Shown here: positions 9,786 through 18,911 of the stretch, piece by piece
How positions within the stretch are numbered: position 1 is the stretch's first letter
Layout of the letters: each line of letters opens with the position of its first letter
Source: Lysinibacillus macroides
GTDB lineage: Bacteria > Bacillota > Bacilli > Bacillales_A > Planococcaceae
Assembly (NCBI RefSeq): GCF_001281525.1
Contig: NZ_LGCI01000005.1
Location: forward strand, 499,950-563,949
DNA length: 64,000 nucleotides
Direction: 5' to 3'
The notes under the pieces: model-generated
Told to the model about the DNA's origin: nothing
The model's input: only the letters and a program-made list of their open reading frames with translations
Databases searched by the model: none
Made by a program: the position numbers and the translations under genes

Positions 9786-9882
9786 AGTTCAATCTATATA
9801 TATAACAATTTTGGATAGAATATTATTGTTATTAGACATGGAGCCTTTTCATATATGGGTTATTATAATATTTGAGCAATAG

Positions 9883-9993
9883 GACATTCGTATTTTTGAG
9901 TACACAAGCAAAGATGAGACGATACAAGCACTACAGATATTCCATAAAAATACATATTATCATATGCAAAGTAAACCAAAGAGTAACAGGTGA
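9883..9993 (+). pseudogene. 3' tail of an unidentified gene
   Basis: An open frame without start codon whose translation includes FEYTSKDETIQALQIF and ends KPKSNR, followed at once by a rho-independent terminator. The composition looks like a genuine protein C-terminus, and the position next to the IS suggests that the 5' part was lost. I do not recognise the family. Confidence 0.35.
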
Positions 9994-10015
9994 GTGTAGC
10001 TGTTACTCCTTTTTG
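9981..10015 (+). terminator. Terminator of the truncated gene
   Basis: A perfect 9-bp stem GAGTAACAG / CTGTTACTC (9981-9989 with 10000-10008), followed by CTTTTTG. Confidence 0.75.
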
Positions 10016-10305
10016 TTTGTCTTTTCATTTTTTTCTCCGCTATTGCCTATCATGAAGACGATAAATAGGTAGCTATATAGCAATAAATCCTGTAGAAATA
10101 CAGGTCACAACAATTTTCATAGATAACACTAGCATTAAAATTTCATAAGATGCCGCACAACATGGCAGATAATTGACAAGGGTTTAAATGATTCTAGTGT
10201 TGATATCTATTTTTATATTCGCGAGTATTGCCTCTGCTTGCAAATGTTCGCTTCAGCTTTGTGGGTATTTTAAAAAAAGATAAGTTTTTTCATTTTTATA
10301 ATTAA

Positions 10306-10325
10306 ATATTACTAACAAATAATAT
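10306..10325. promoter_or_regulatory. ATATTA-N8-TAATAT palindrome, copy a
   Basis: ATATTA at 10306-10311 and TAATAT at 10320-10325 with an 8-base spacer. The same motif with the same spacer precedes both large SLH genes. Here it lies 21 bases before the SLH remnant at 10347. The function (operator, hairpin or promoter part) is unknown. Confidence 0.5.
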
Positions 10326-10346
10326 ATTATAAAGATAGAAAATATT

Positions 10347-10610
10347 GTGGCAATCCGCTCTGTAACAGCTTTCTCTGATAGAGTCTTTCATCCAGCAGAT
10401 AATATCACACGCGCACAATTAGCGAAAATTTCAGCAAATTGGCTCATAACTGAAGGTACAAGTTCTGCTAAGGATGTAGCTAGCTATCATTGGAGTGCAA
10501 GCTATATTGTAGCACTAGAGCGAGCAGGGATTACATTGGGGGATAATAGAAAATTCCACCCTGAAGCATCTATGACAAGAACCCAATTGGTAGCGTTTTA
10601 TACTGAGTAA
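10347..10610 (+). pseudogene. C-terminal SLH-domain remnant
   Basis: 87 codons that match the second half of SLH2 and all of SLH3 of the two large surface proteins in this window: FHPADNITRAQLAKI, then HWSASYIVALERAGITLGDN and FHPEASMTRTQLVAFY. There is no signal peptide and no proper start; a GTG at 10347 lacks a ribosome binding site. The leader palindrome that normally precedes SLH genes sits directly upstream, so an internal deletion joined leader and 3' end. SLH domains anchor proteins to pyruvylated secondary cell-wall polymer, but this fragment cannot be exported. Confidence 0.75.
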
Positions 10611-10889
10611 TGCAGCAATAAATAGTGAGGCTATCTGACAGCTTCACATCATTATGATCATAGCAAAAAATTTTTATATTGTTTTATATTATTTTATAGT
10701 AATATAAAATCAGAAATAGATAATGATACTATTTCTGATGGGGCACGGAATTAAAGAAGAAGGAGGGAATTACAACTAAGGTATTTATTTGTTTACTGTC
10801 TAGTTATTCTTGTACATGAATTCTATATAACTAATATTTGTAAAAAAGTTATTGTCAGATGAGGCATAATAAGTGAAGGAAGTGGTTCA
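10611..10889. other. Intergenic region with a second SLH-type leader
   Basis: It contains the palindrome at 10686-10705, an 11-bp perfect hairpin (10709-10739) and an isolated AGGAGGG at 10761-10767. The latter is followed by a short frame reading KVFICLLSSYS and then a stop, which resembles a decayed signal peptide. It may be the leader of another lost surface-protein gene. The acyltransferase start follows at 10890. Confidence 0.4.
10686..10705. promoter_or_regulatory. ATATTA-N8-TAATAT palindrome, copy b
   Basis: ATATTA at 10686-10691 and TAATAT at 10700-10705. The complementarity extends outward to TTTTATATTA / TAATATAAAA. Confidence 0.5.
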
Positions 10890-11888
10890 ATGGAGATTGA
10901 TATTGATTTTTCAAGTATTCATACTTTTTGGAGATCAACGCATTCTACCTCAAATTGGTTGATAGAAGATATCTATACGAGTCTATATTCTAAATTTGTA
11001 CATCGACTTGTTGCTGCTGATACAGATGGTTTTGCGACTATTCAGGGAAAACCTGTTATTTATGTAGCGAATCATCAGACAGCTATTGAGTCGATGTTGT
11101 TTTCTATGATTGTAGGGGGTCTGACCCAAACGCCGATTTGCTCATTAGCGAAGATGGAACATCAACAAAGCTGGTTAGGTCAATTGATTTCGCATAGCTC
11201 GTTATATCCAGGCTATCATCCCCATCGTAGCATGATTTTGTTTGACAGAAGGAAGCCTCGGACATTTTTTAAAATTTTAAAACAGATGTCAACTATTTTA
11301 CAGCAGGAACAGACTTCCCTGTTGATTCATGTTGAGGGTACGAGAGCGATAAGCTGTCGCGAAGCATCAACACAAATGAATAGGAATGTGATTCAGATAG
11401 CCATGGAAGCTAATGTGCCAATTGTTCCAGTCCGTTTTACGGGAGGGTTGCCAGTAGAGCCCTTATTAGAGCGCATTGATTTCCCTGTCGGCTTCGGATG
11501 CCAAGATTATTACATCGGTACACCTATTTTGCCCGATAAATTGCGGTTACTTTCCATAGAAGAACAAAAAAATATTATTTTGCAAAGTATCCAGCAATTG
11601 GGTATTCCCAATGACAAGGAAGTTCCTTATGCCCCTGACAAAGATTTTACAGAAAAAGTAAAGAACTGGATGGATAAAACAGGAGCTTTAGAACCCTATG
11701 CGGTTCTTCTGCATACACTTGCTACCTACAGTGATGTGGGGCCTGAAAGCAAGGCGCTGATTGCTGGAATGGAGCAAAGAAAGTTGAATTATCCAGCAAA
11801 TGAGGTAGCACAATGGTTAAATCAGTTTGCACATTGGATGTATGGAAACAAGAATCTTGACAATAACATACAGGCAAATAGAAGCTGA
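10890..11888 (+). CDS. PlsC-like 1-acyl-glycerol-3-phosphate acyltransferase
   Basis: A 332-residue member of the lysophospholipid acyltransferase family, which moves an acyl chain to a lyso-lipid acceptor at the membrane. Visible motifs are block I NHQTAIE (E in place of the usual D of HX4D), block II around FDRRKPRTFF, block III VEGTRA and block IV VPIVPVRFTGG. The C-terminal 120 residues are not part of the core fold. GAAGGAAG precedes the ATG. The next frame, an MFS permease, overlaps its 3' end, so the two are probably co-expressed. The substrate is unknown; the acidic change in HX4D should be kept in mind before assuming activity. Confidence 0.82.
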   Translation: MEIDIDFSSIHTFWRSTHSTSNWLIEDIYTSLYSKFVHRLVAADTDGFATIQGKPVIYVANHQTAIESMLFSMIVGGLTQTPICSLAKMEHQQSWLGQLISHSSLYPGYHPHRSMILFDRRKPRTFFKILKQMSTILQQEQTSLLIHVEGTRAISCREASTQMNRNVIQIAMEANVPIVPVRFTGGLPVEPLLERIDFPVGFGCQDYYIGTPILPDKLRLLSIEEQKNIILQSIQQLGIPNDKEVPYAPDKDFTEKVKNWMDKTGALEPYAVLLHTLATYSDVGPESKALIAGMEQRKLNYPANEVAQWLNQFAHWMYGNKNLDNNIQANRS

Positions 11889-13152
11889 AATTTCGATTGA
11901 TAAGAAAGAGGTGGGAACGATAGCTTCCTATTATCGACGCAGTTTACTCTATTTTTTTATTTCCTTTATTGGAACGGGGCTGCAAAACGTAATCCCACAA
12001 GCCTTCTTTTCAGTGACATATCCTGATTCCAAAGAACTGTGGCTTTCCATTTGTCTTGTGGCAGGCTCGTTGGGAAGTATCGGGGCTGTGCAGATTTCTC
12101 ATAAACATCAACTTTTCGTCAGTGACTTGCTAGGAGTAAGACGAACTATTTTCACAATCGGAGGGTTTGTCACCTTGCTTCTTGCGCTTATTCTTGTACT
12201 TGAGACAGGCAATGTTACATGGTTTATATGTTCGTTTATTTGGGCACGTGCGATTTCGCAATGGCTTGTTAACGGGCTGGATCAACATTATGTTCAGTCT
12301 ACATCGGAAGCAGGAATTAAAGCGCATGCGAACAGTGTTACCTTGATGCAACTGCTTGGTATGATAGCTGCACCAGTATATTTTTCCTTTTTTGCTGACA
12401 TAGGCTGGCCGAATATCCTGTTAATGCTGATATTGACGGGCTTTATTACGTTTGAAGTGTGGAAACAGCTTCAGCATAAGCAGTCTATTGTGGTTCCTAC
12501 TGTAGGAGTTCCGTTAGATCAAAGACGACACAAACTGGAGTATCAGGACTGGTTGTTTCTTATTTATGTCATCAGCACTGCAACGGGCTCACTACTATTT
12601 TCAAGCAATGCGATATTTATTGTCACGGATTTTTATCATCTGAAACACCCGATTGTACAAGGTGGTTTATTATTGACCATTATGAATTTGACCGCAATCA
12701 TTTCAGTCATTATCAATAAAAGAACAATCCAAATAAAACAAAGTATGGAATATCGGGGAGTCTTGCTATATGCTCATAAACTTGTCATACTTTCTTCTGT
12801 ATTGATTGTCCAAATATTTTGTCTATGGCTTCGTCCGGTTGATGCCTATGTCTTTTTGGTGGGCTGGGGAATCGTCATTGGATATTTCTATGGATTGTTC
12901 TATTTATTTACTCGATTACTCGTGACCCATCTTGCTGTGACAGAAAACAAACAGTGGGTGCTGTCCCTCTATAATAATCAATCTAGTTACTCAGTTGTTC
13001 TTTCATCTGTGGTCCTACTGTTTCTTTCAATTGCTACCCATTTTGCTGGAGTTGATATGATTCCATACGTTCTGGCTGCGATTGCGTTTTTCATTATAAG
13101 TGGCTTCGTGGCAGCCATCCTACTACGGTATAGAATTCACCTAAGTAACTGA
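11827..13152 (+). CDS. MFS-type transporter, possibly lysophospholipid flippase-like
   Basis: A hydrophobic protein of up to 441 residues with about 11-12 predicted membrane segments, beginning at SLLYFFISFIGTGL and ending with FFIISGFVAAILL. The pattern fits the major facilitator superfamily, though I see no substrate signature. The start is unclear: the first ATG (11827) lies inside the acyltransferase gene. An AGAGGTGGG near 11908-11916 suggests translation could begin later, at GTG 11911 or beyond. Pairing of a PlsC-type acyltransferase with an MFS carrier recalls LplT-Aas lysophospholipid recycling in Gram-negative bacteria; this is inference from context only. Confidence 0.72.
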   Translation: MHIGCMETRILTITYRQIEAEISIDKKEVGTIASYYRRSLLYFFISFIGTGLQNVIPQAFFSVTYPDSKELWLSICLVAGSLGSIGAVQISHKHQLFVSDLLGVRRTIFTIGGFVTLLLALILVLETGNVTWFICSFIWARAISQWLVNGLDQHYVQSTSEAGIKAHANSVTLMQLLGMIAAPVYFSFFADIGWPNILLMLILTGFITFEVWKQLQHKQSIVVPTVGVPLDQRRHKLEYQDWLFLIYVISTATGSLLFSSNAIFIVTDFYHLKHPIVQGGLLLTIMNLTAIISVIINKRTIQIKQSMEYRGVLLYAHKLVILSSVLIVQIFCLWLRPVDAYVFLVGWGIVIGYFYGLFYLFTRLLVTHLAVTENKQWVLSLYNNQSSYSVVLSSVVLLFLSIATHFAGVDMIPYVLAAIAFFIISGFVAAILLRYRIHLSN

Positions 13153-13189
13153 AATTGTAAATATTGTGTGGGGAAAATTGTATAACTAT

Positions 13190-13209
13190 ATATTACTTTT
13201 TAATAATAT
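13190..13209. promoter_or_regulatory. ATATTA-N8-TAATAT palindrome, copy c
   Basis: ATATTA at 13190-13195 and TAATAT at 13204-13209. It ends 22 bases before the ATG of the first SLH surface-protein gene and just upstream of its AAGGAGG. Confidence 0.55.
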
Positions 13210-13435
13210 TAACTAAGGAGGTGGAATTATCATGATAAGCTTAAAGAAGCTTAGCTTTTTCATGATGCTGTATGTCGTTATCCAGTTTTCTCTTATCGTT
13301 TCACCAACTGTAGAGGCTTCAGAGGCAGGTCAATTTAACCCGATTCGACTACAGACAGGTTTTTTTGGACCTAGTTTTGGGGGCATCATGGGGATGGATA
13401 TAGATAAAGATGGCAATATTTATGTCGTTGATCAC

Positions 13436-13445
13436 CACACACACA
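13436..13445 (+). repeat. (CA)5 microsatellite at the frameshift point
   Basis: Five CA units in the coding sequence, within the first NHL repeat. With six units the translation reads VDHHTHTVWKF, which keeps the D-x-x-x-H-x-(I/V)-x-KF spacing of the other repeats and aligns residue for residue with IDARDNCILKF of the paralogue. Confidence 0.75.
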
Positions 13446-14448
13446 GTTTGGAAATTTGATTCAGATGGTAATTATCTAAAAGATTGGTATAATGCTGATC
13501 CAAATTGGAATATTGACCCATTTCATAGACCTGCCTGTATTGCCGTAGATGCGGCAGGGAATATGTATATTACAGATTATGACAATCATCGCATTCAAAA
13601 ATTCGCATCAGATGATACTTGGATAAAGAGCTGGGGAAAGTATGGGAAGGGCAATGGTCAATTTGACTACTCTTGGGGAATTACAATCGATTCAGCAGGG
13701 CATGTTTATGTGGCGGATGCTAGAAATAATCGCGTCCAAAAATTTACATCAGATGGTACATATATAACGCAATTCGGTGGGCTTTCGGAACCTCTTTATG
13801 TTGCAATAGATAAAGATGGCAATGTGTATGCGACGAATCGTGATTATTATAGTGATAATCAATGGGTGCAAAAATATAAAGCAGATGGCACATTTTTGAC
13901 CCAGTGGACTGGGGATTTTAAGGAAGTAGCTGGCATTGTTATTGATGCAGAGGGCAATGTTTATGTGGCGGATGCTGGTAATCATAGCATTAAAAAATTC
14001 ACATCAAATGGTGAATATTTAACGGAATGGGGTGGATTTGGTACGGGCAATGGTCAATTTAACTATCCAACTGATCTCGCAATGGATTCGGCAGGGAATA
14101 TATATGTAACCGATACACGGAACAAGCGTGTGCAAAAAATGACGCCCTTACCATCTACAGCAACTTTAAGCAGCCTAACTGTGAATACAGGCACTCTAAA
14201 TCCAGCCTTTTCATCCACAAGAGATAACTATTCAATCAATGTAGCTCATAATGTATCCACATTGACCATTACGGCAAAAGCTGAGGATGCGCTTGCAAAA
14301 ATCAATGTAGAAGGAAAGACGCCAGCTACGGGCACATTGAGCGAGCAAGTCGATCTAGATGTGGGGAATAATAGTATTCCTATTATTGTTACGGCTCAAG
14401 ATGGTCATAGCAAAAAAACCTATATGCTAACTGTAAAGCGAGCACCAT

Positions 14449-15600
14449 CGACAGACGCGACCTTAAAAAGCTTAACGCTAGACCACGGTACATTAAGCCC
14501 AGCTTTCTCAGCGAATCGAGAGACTTATACCGTGCAGGTAGCACACACGGTATCCGCCCTCCAAATTACAGCTTCGACCACAAATAATGGCGCAAGTACG
14601 ACGATTAATGGGAGTAAGAAAACAACGGAAACGGTATCGTTAGTAGCGGGGCAAACAAAGACTATTCCAATTGTCGTCACAGCTCAGGATGGCAACACGA
14701 AAAAGACTTATACACTAACAGTAACAAGAGCACCATCAAGTGATGCGACCTTAAAAAGTTTAACGACGAGTAGTGGGACAGTAAGCCCGTTGTTTACACC
14801 GAGTGAAGAAAATTACACGGTGCAAGTAGACACTAGCGTCACGACAGTAGATGTTGCGGCTATTACAATGGATAGTCAAGCGAACTTCACCATAAATGGC
14901 AAGCAAATAATGTTGGAAACCATCTCGCTAGCAGTAGGGCAAACAAAGATCATCCCGATTGTTGTGACCGCTCAGGACGGGAAAACAACAAAAACGTATA
15001 CATTAACAGTCACACGTGCGCCATCAAGCGATGCCACGTTGCAAAGTTTAACGGTCAGTAATGGTATGGTAAGCCCGACATTCACGGCACAGGAAGAAAA
15101 TTACACGGTGCAGGTAGAGCATCATGTGACGACAGTGGATGTTGCCGCTATTACAACAGATAACCAAGCAAGTCTCACTATAAATGGAAAACATACAACA
15201 GTGGAAACAGTGACACTAGTGGCAGGGCAAGCCGTGTCGATTCCACTTGTCGTCACAGCCCAAGACGGTATAAACCAAAAGACCTATACAGTGATTATAG
15301 CACGTGCACCATCAAGCGATGCGACCCTGCAAAGCTTGCTTGTAGATAATGGCATCCTAAGTCCAAGCTTCCAGCCAACAACCACGATCTATACCGTGCA
15401 GCCAGCTATTGCTGCTTCTACAATACAAGTGACAGCGCTGCCAACGAACATGGATGCAAGCGTGATGATAAACGGGTATACTACGACAGCAGATACGATT
15501 ACGTTAACAATGAGCCAACCGATGACCATTCCCATCGTTGTGACAGCTCAAAATGGGGAACGAAGTGTCTACACATTGCTTGTGCAAGAAACGATTATCC
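14449..15600 (+). repeat. 288-bp tandem cadherin-like repeats (gene 1)
   Basis: Repeat starts (codons for S-D/T-ATL-K/Q-SL) recur at about 14161, 14449, 14737, 15025 and 15313, i.e. every 288 bp (96 residues). Each unit carries a TVTAQDG-like strand near its end. Confidence 0.8.
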
Positions 15601-16754
15601 CTGTTGCAAGTGTGATGATTCAGCCGACACAATTACGGCTACAAGTAGGGGGGAACCCAGTTGCATTGACAGCAACAGTCTATCCAATAAATGCGAGTAA
15701 TCAGCGTGTGAGCTGGCGAAGCAATAACCCAAGTGTGGCCACTGTCGATGAACATGGCAGAATCACACCAAAATCGGCAGGTCAAGCAGAAATTGACGTC
15801 ACAACAGTAGATGGGGGGCAAACAGCCACAGCTTTTATCACCGTGGGGCAGGTAGTAGTTGGGAATGAATCAACACCAAGTCCAGCACCGATGGAAGAGC
15901 CAACAAGCGGCAATAATCCCTCTCCACCAACCTCTATGACAATTACATTTTATACAAATGGAGGTACAGCGCTGGAGTCGATTGAGGTGGCTTACAATAT
16001 GAAAGTAAGTAATTTACCAGTGCCTACAAGAGAGGGCTACCAATTTGATGGCTGGTATTGGGATGAAGCATTGACTATTGAGTGGACTAAGGAAACAGCT
16101 ATAAGGGAAAACCTGACACTCTATGCAAAATGGACAGCATTACCAGCGAAGGAATCGGAACCTCCAAAAGAATCACAGCCTAAGCCATCAATTGTAACTT
16201 TCCGAGATATTGACAAGCACTGGGCACAGGAAATGATTGAGGCATTAGCAACGCAGGGGATTATTCAAGGCTATGAGGATGGCACCTTCCGTCCAAATGA
16301 GTCGATCAGTCGGCAGCATGTGGCAGCGCTAGTAACAAGAGCTTTTTCATTTGAATCGGTACGAACAACAGATGATCTTTCTGATGTTACCCCAATGAAT
16401 CCATATTATGGGGCAATACGCACATTACAGCAGGCTGGAATGATAGATGGCACAGAAGAGGGGTTGTTCCTGCCAACCGAAAAAATGACACGCGCTCAGC
16501 TAGCGAAGGTGCTTGTTGGGATGATGGGGCTAAAGCCAGAAGGAACAACTTCATTTAGCGATGTAAGTAGCGATCATTGGGGGGCAGGCTATATTGCCTT
16601 ATTAGAGCGTGAAGGCATTGCACTTGGCGACAATGGCTATTTCTATCCAAATAAACCTGTGACCCGTGCACAGTTCGTTACATTTTTATATCGTATCATG
16701 TATATGCAGTAGGGATTGGTTCAAAAGAACCCCCCGTTCTGCATGAACAACAAA

Positions 16755-16790
16755 AGTGCTTGGAAGTATCTAGTTTCTTCCAAGCTTTTC
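16755..16790 (+). terminator. Terminator after SLH gene 1
   Basis: GCTTGGAAG (16758-16766) pairs with CTTCCAAGC (16777-16785), followed by TTTT. Confidence 0.85.
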
Positions 16791-16879
16791 ATTTGATCCA
16801 TTCTATTCAGTATATTGTTTGTGTAAAGTTTTTCATGGTATCCTATTAATAGCTTTTATTTTTAAGGGAGGTATCTGTG

Positions 16880-17488
16880 ATGGCAGAAAGAGGAAGACCT
16901 AAAGGCGCAAGTGGAGAAGAAAGTCGGGCATTACTACTTGAAATAGCAGCAAAAGAATTTGCACAGCATGGATACCACGAAACAAAGGTGAGTTCGATTG
17001 TAAAAGGTGCATCATTAAGTCAGCCTACATTTTATTTATATTTTAAAAATAAAGAGGCTATTTTTGAAGAATTAGAAAATTTATTTTACCTACGACTAAT
17101 GGAGTATGCAAAGAAAAGTCGTTTACAGCCTCAGCTAGAGTCACCAACAGTTAAAGCGCGTATTGTCCATAATTTAAAGGAATTATTAACATTCTTTTGC
17201 AAGAACCCAAATTTAACGCGCATCGGGTTTTATTTGTCTACAAAGGCAAATGATATCAAGACACAAATTGTTCAGCAAATTAAAGGAAATCTTGATTTTG
17301 AAGTAAGTGCAGGCTATTTTCGTAAAAATCTGGATACACAAATGGTTGCAGAGTGTTTAATCGGTATGATTGAACGATTAACGTTTATCCAATTACTGCC
17401 TAAGAAAAAAGGGCCAGAAGAAATAGCCAATGATATTGTAGACTTATTAATAGAGGGTATGTTGGATAGAGAAAATAATAGAAAATAG
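16880..17488 (+). CDS. TetR/AcrR family transcriptional regulator
   Basis: A 202-residue TetR-type repressor. The N-terminal helix-turn-helix (about residues 10-57) shows AAKEFAQHGYHETKVSSIV followed by LSQPTFYLYFKNKEAIFEEL, the canonical recognition helix and following segment. The C-terminal ligand domain resembles TetR_C domains that sense hydrophobic compounds, but the ligand is unknown. Start at ATG 16880, since GGGAGG is correctly spaced; a GTG directly before it at 16877 is also in frame. It stands alone between terminators. Likely targets would be its own promoter or the neighbouring acyltransferase/MFS or surface genes; nothing in the sequence decides this. Confidence 0.9.
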   Translation: MAERGRPKGASGEESRALLLEIAAKEFAQHGYHETKVSSIVKGASLSQPTFYLYFKNKEAIFEELENLFYLRLMEYAKKSRLQPQLESPTVKARIVHNLKELLTFFCKNPNLTRIGFYLSTKANDIKTQIVQQIKGNLDFEVSAGYFRKNLDTQMVAECLIGMIERLTFIQLLPKKKGPEEIANDIVDLLIEGMLDRENNRK

Positions 17489-17592
17489 CTTAAAAGAAGC
17501 TGGAACAGAACGCTATTATTTTGAAAAATAGCGAAAATGGATAATAATTTTTTTATTTCATTAAGTTGAATATTCCTCTCTAAATAAAAAAG

Positions 17593-17627
17593 TGTCAGAC
17601 TTATTGTAACTTGGTCTAACATTTTTT
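17593..17627. terminator. Bidirectional hairpin terminator after tetR
   Basis: TGTCAGAC at 17593-17600 pairs with GTCTAACA at 17614-17621 with one mismatch. It is flanked by A-rich sequence on the left and TTTTTTC on the right, so it can act on either strand. Confidence 0.65.
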
Positions 17628-17655
17628 CTTTTTGTCCCAGCTTTTTTGTATAGTC

Positions 17656-18170
17656 GGAAGCATTAGACAAGGAAAATGTAGGCGACCAAATAGGAATATA
17701 TAAACCAACTAAAAGGTCAGATAGAACAGATGCACGTAGCATAGCCTTCCGTATGAAAAAGAGTGTAGAAATTTTGGGAGGATTTAAAGGGAATGAAACA
17801 GTATTCACACACCGAAATTTCGAAACACACAAAACTATATTAAGTGGTGATTTTTTTCGTGAAACAAATGCTTATAGTGTATTCTATCATTTATTTAATC
17901 CGTCAAATATATTAGATGAAACAGCACTTCTTAATGGTGTCACAATTACGGATGGGCGTGCGAATAAATCTTGAATTTATTGGAGATAAAGCATTAACAG
18001 CAGGCAGTGATGGTGACTATGGAGGTGCTGTCTATAATACTATAGACCCTCTTTCATAAATTGAAACCTAATGAATGTTGAATTTAATGGAAATTCAACA
18101 GCCTTAGGTGGCGGAATTTACAATGGAGCAAGCAGTCTGCTCTTGACAAAGGAAAAGTTTATCTTGGTTC
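17656..18170 (+). pseudogene. Decayed beta-helix (polymorphic repeat) surface-protein gene
   Basis: Broken coding sequence spread over several frames. One frame reads GIYKPTKRSDRTD..AFRMKKSVEILGGFKGNE, then HRNFETHKTILSGD and LNGVTITDGRA. After a stop another frame gives AGSDGDYGGAVYN and later NVEFNGNSTALGGGIYNGAS. These are the typical elements of right-handed beta-helix surface proteins with G-F/Y-x-G-N-E and GGG(I/M)YN motifs. Several stops and frameshifts and the nearby IS copy show that it is dead. The intact ancestor was probably also exported. Confidence 0.7.
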
Positions 18171-18380
18171 AGCAAATGTCTTTTGTACCGAAAGTATTAG
18201 CGATAGGCACAATTCTCCTGAGACATAATTGATTGTTTCTTATATTACGCTGGCGTTCATATAATTCTATATGCTCAGGCTTTAATGCCATTTTTTGTTA
18301 TTATTGGTTTGTTGCGGCCATTTTTTTAATTTAAGGGATTTCCTAAATAACTGAAATTACTTATATATATAGATTGAACT

Positions 18381-18911
18381 TTAGAACCTAACACAAAGTC
18401 GGTCGATTATACCTTGTGTATCTTCACTTTGACAACGGATAAATTCACGAACAGCGAGTTTGATTTGCGATGTACTTGAAAAAAAGACATTATGAATGAC
18501 GCTGTCTTTCAACCATTTCCATAGCCCCTCAATTAAATTCAATTGCGGGCTGTAAGGTGGTAAAAACACCAGTTGTAATCGATTTTGATGCAGCTTTAAA
18601 AAAGGCTGAATGAGCTTCGCATGATGAATGCGAGCGTTATCGAGGATCATGACAATTTTTCCATTTGGGTAATGAGCAATGACTTTTTCTAAGAAACGCA
18701 GGAAGACTTCTGCATCGTATTTCTCTTCTTCGACGCAGAAGATTTCACCTGTTTCATAATTTAACGTACCGATTAATTTCACGCCTTGATGCTTACCGTA
18801 TGTGGGGATTTGACGCTGTTTCCCTTTTGGAAACCATGACTTTTGAATGGCTTGGTAGTCACGAATCATGGACTCATCTTGAAAGAGAAGGTGATCGATT
18901 TCCTCATACAA
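18381..18911 (-). CDS. IS630-type transposase, frame B (DDE catalytic part), copy 2
   Basis: Identical in translation to the catalytic frame of copy 1, including the D in FQDESM, the D in LDNARIHH and the E in LIEGLWKW. It starts at a TTG that overlaps the end of frame A by 8 bases. The perfect identity points to recent transposition or gene conversion. Confidence 0.9.
   Translation of the reverse strand: MYEEIDHLLFQDESMIRDYQAIQKSWFPKGKQRQIPTYGKHQGVKLIGTLNYETGEIFCVEEEKYDAEVFLRFLEKVIAHYPNGKIVMILDNARIHHAKLIQPFLKLHQNRLQLVFLPPYSPQLNLIEGLWKWLKDSVIHNVFFSSTSQIKLAVREFIRCQSEDTQGIIDRLCVRF

Larger units (their letters stand above)
8667..9805 (+). mobile_element. IS630-family insertion sequence, copy 1
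   Basis: A 1,139-bp block that appears again in inverted orientation at 18361-19499; I see no difference between the copies. The ends are imperfect inverted repeats sharing ATTGAACT (left TATAAATTGAACTAAAG, right complement TATAGATTGAACTTTAG) and lie in TATA tracts, in line with the TA target preference of IS630/Tc1 elements. It encodes two overlapping transposase frames. Exact ends within the TA-rich tracts are uncertain by a few bases. Confidence 0.9.
9806..10346. other. Non-coding stretch with gene remnants right of IS copy 1
   Basis: No intact gene. It holds a 36-codon protein-like tail (9883-9993) ending in a terminator (9981-10015), then about 290 bp of AT-rich sequence without features, then the palindrome at 10306-10325 that precedes the SLH remnant. 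The plus-strand frame at 9872-10072 has no start signal and is out of phase with the protein-like tail. Confidence 0.5.
13232..16712 (+). pseudogene. NHL/cadherin-like/Big2/InlB-repeat/SLH surface protein, frameshifted at a (CA)5 tract
   Basis: A cell-surface protein of about 1,160 residues if read through. Order: signal peptide (from MISLKKLSFF to VEASEA), NHL beta-propeller repeats (about 13330-14140, with motifs such as ITDYDNHRIQKF), five cadherin-like beta-sandwich repeats (about 14150-15590), a bacterial Ig-like (Big_2) domain (about 15595-15850), an InlB B-repeat (about 15930-16135, ending LYAKW) and three SLH domains (about 16195-16700) for binding to cell-wall polymer. The frame breaks at 13436-13445: the first 70 codons are in one frame and the rest in another. 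Adding one CA unit restores an ungapped match to the paralogue at 19565. AAGGAGG precedes the ATG. As it stands the product would be a 75-residue truncated peptide. Confidence 0.85.

Noticed and set aside
9872..10072. 66-codon plus-strand frame
   Set aside because: No ribosome binding site, low-complexity translation, runs through a terminator; a different frame here gives the protein-like tail.
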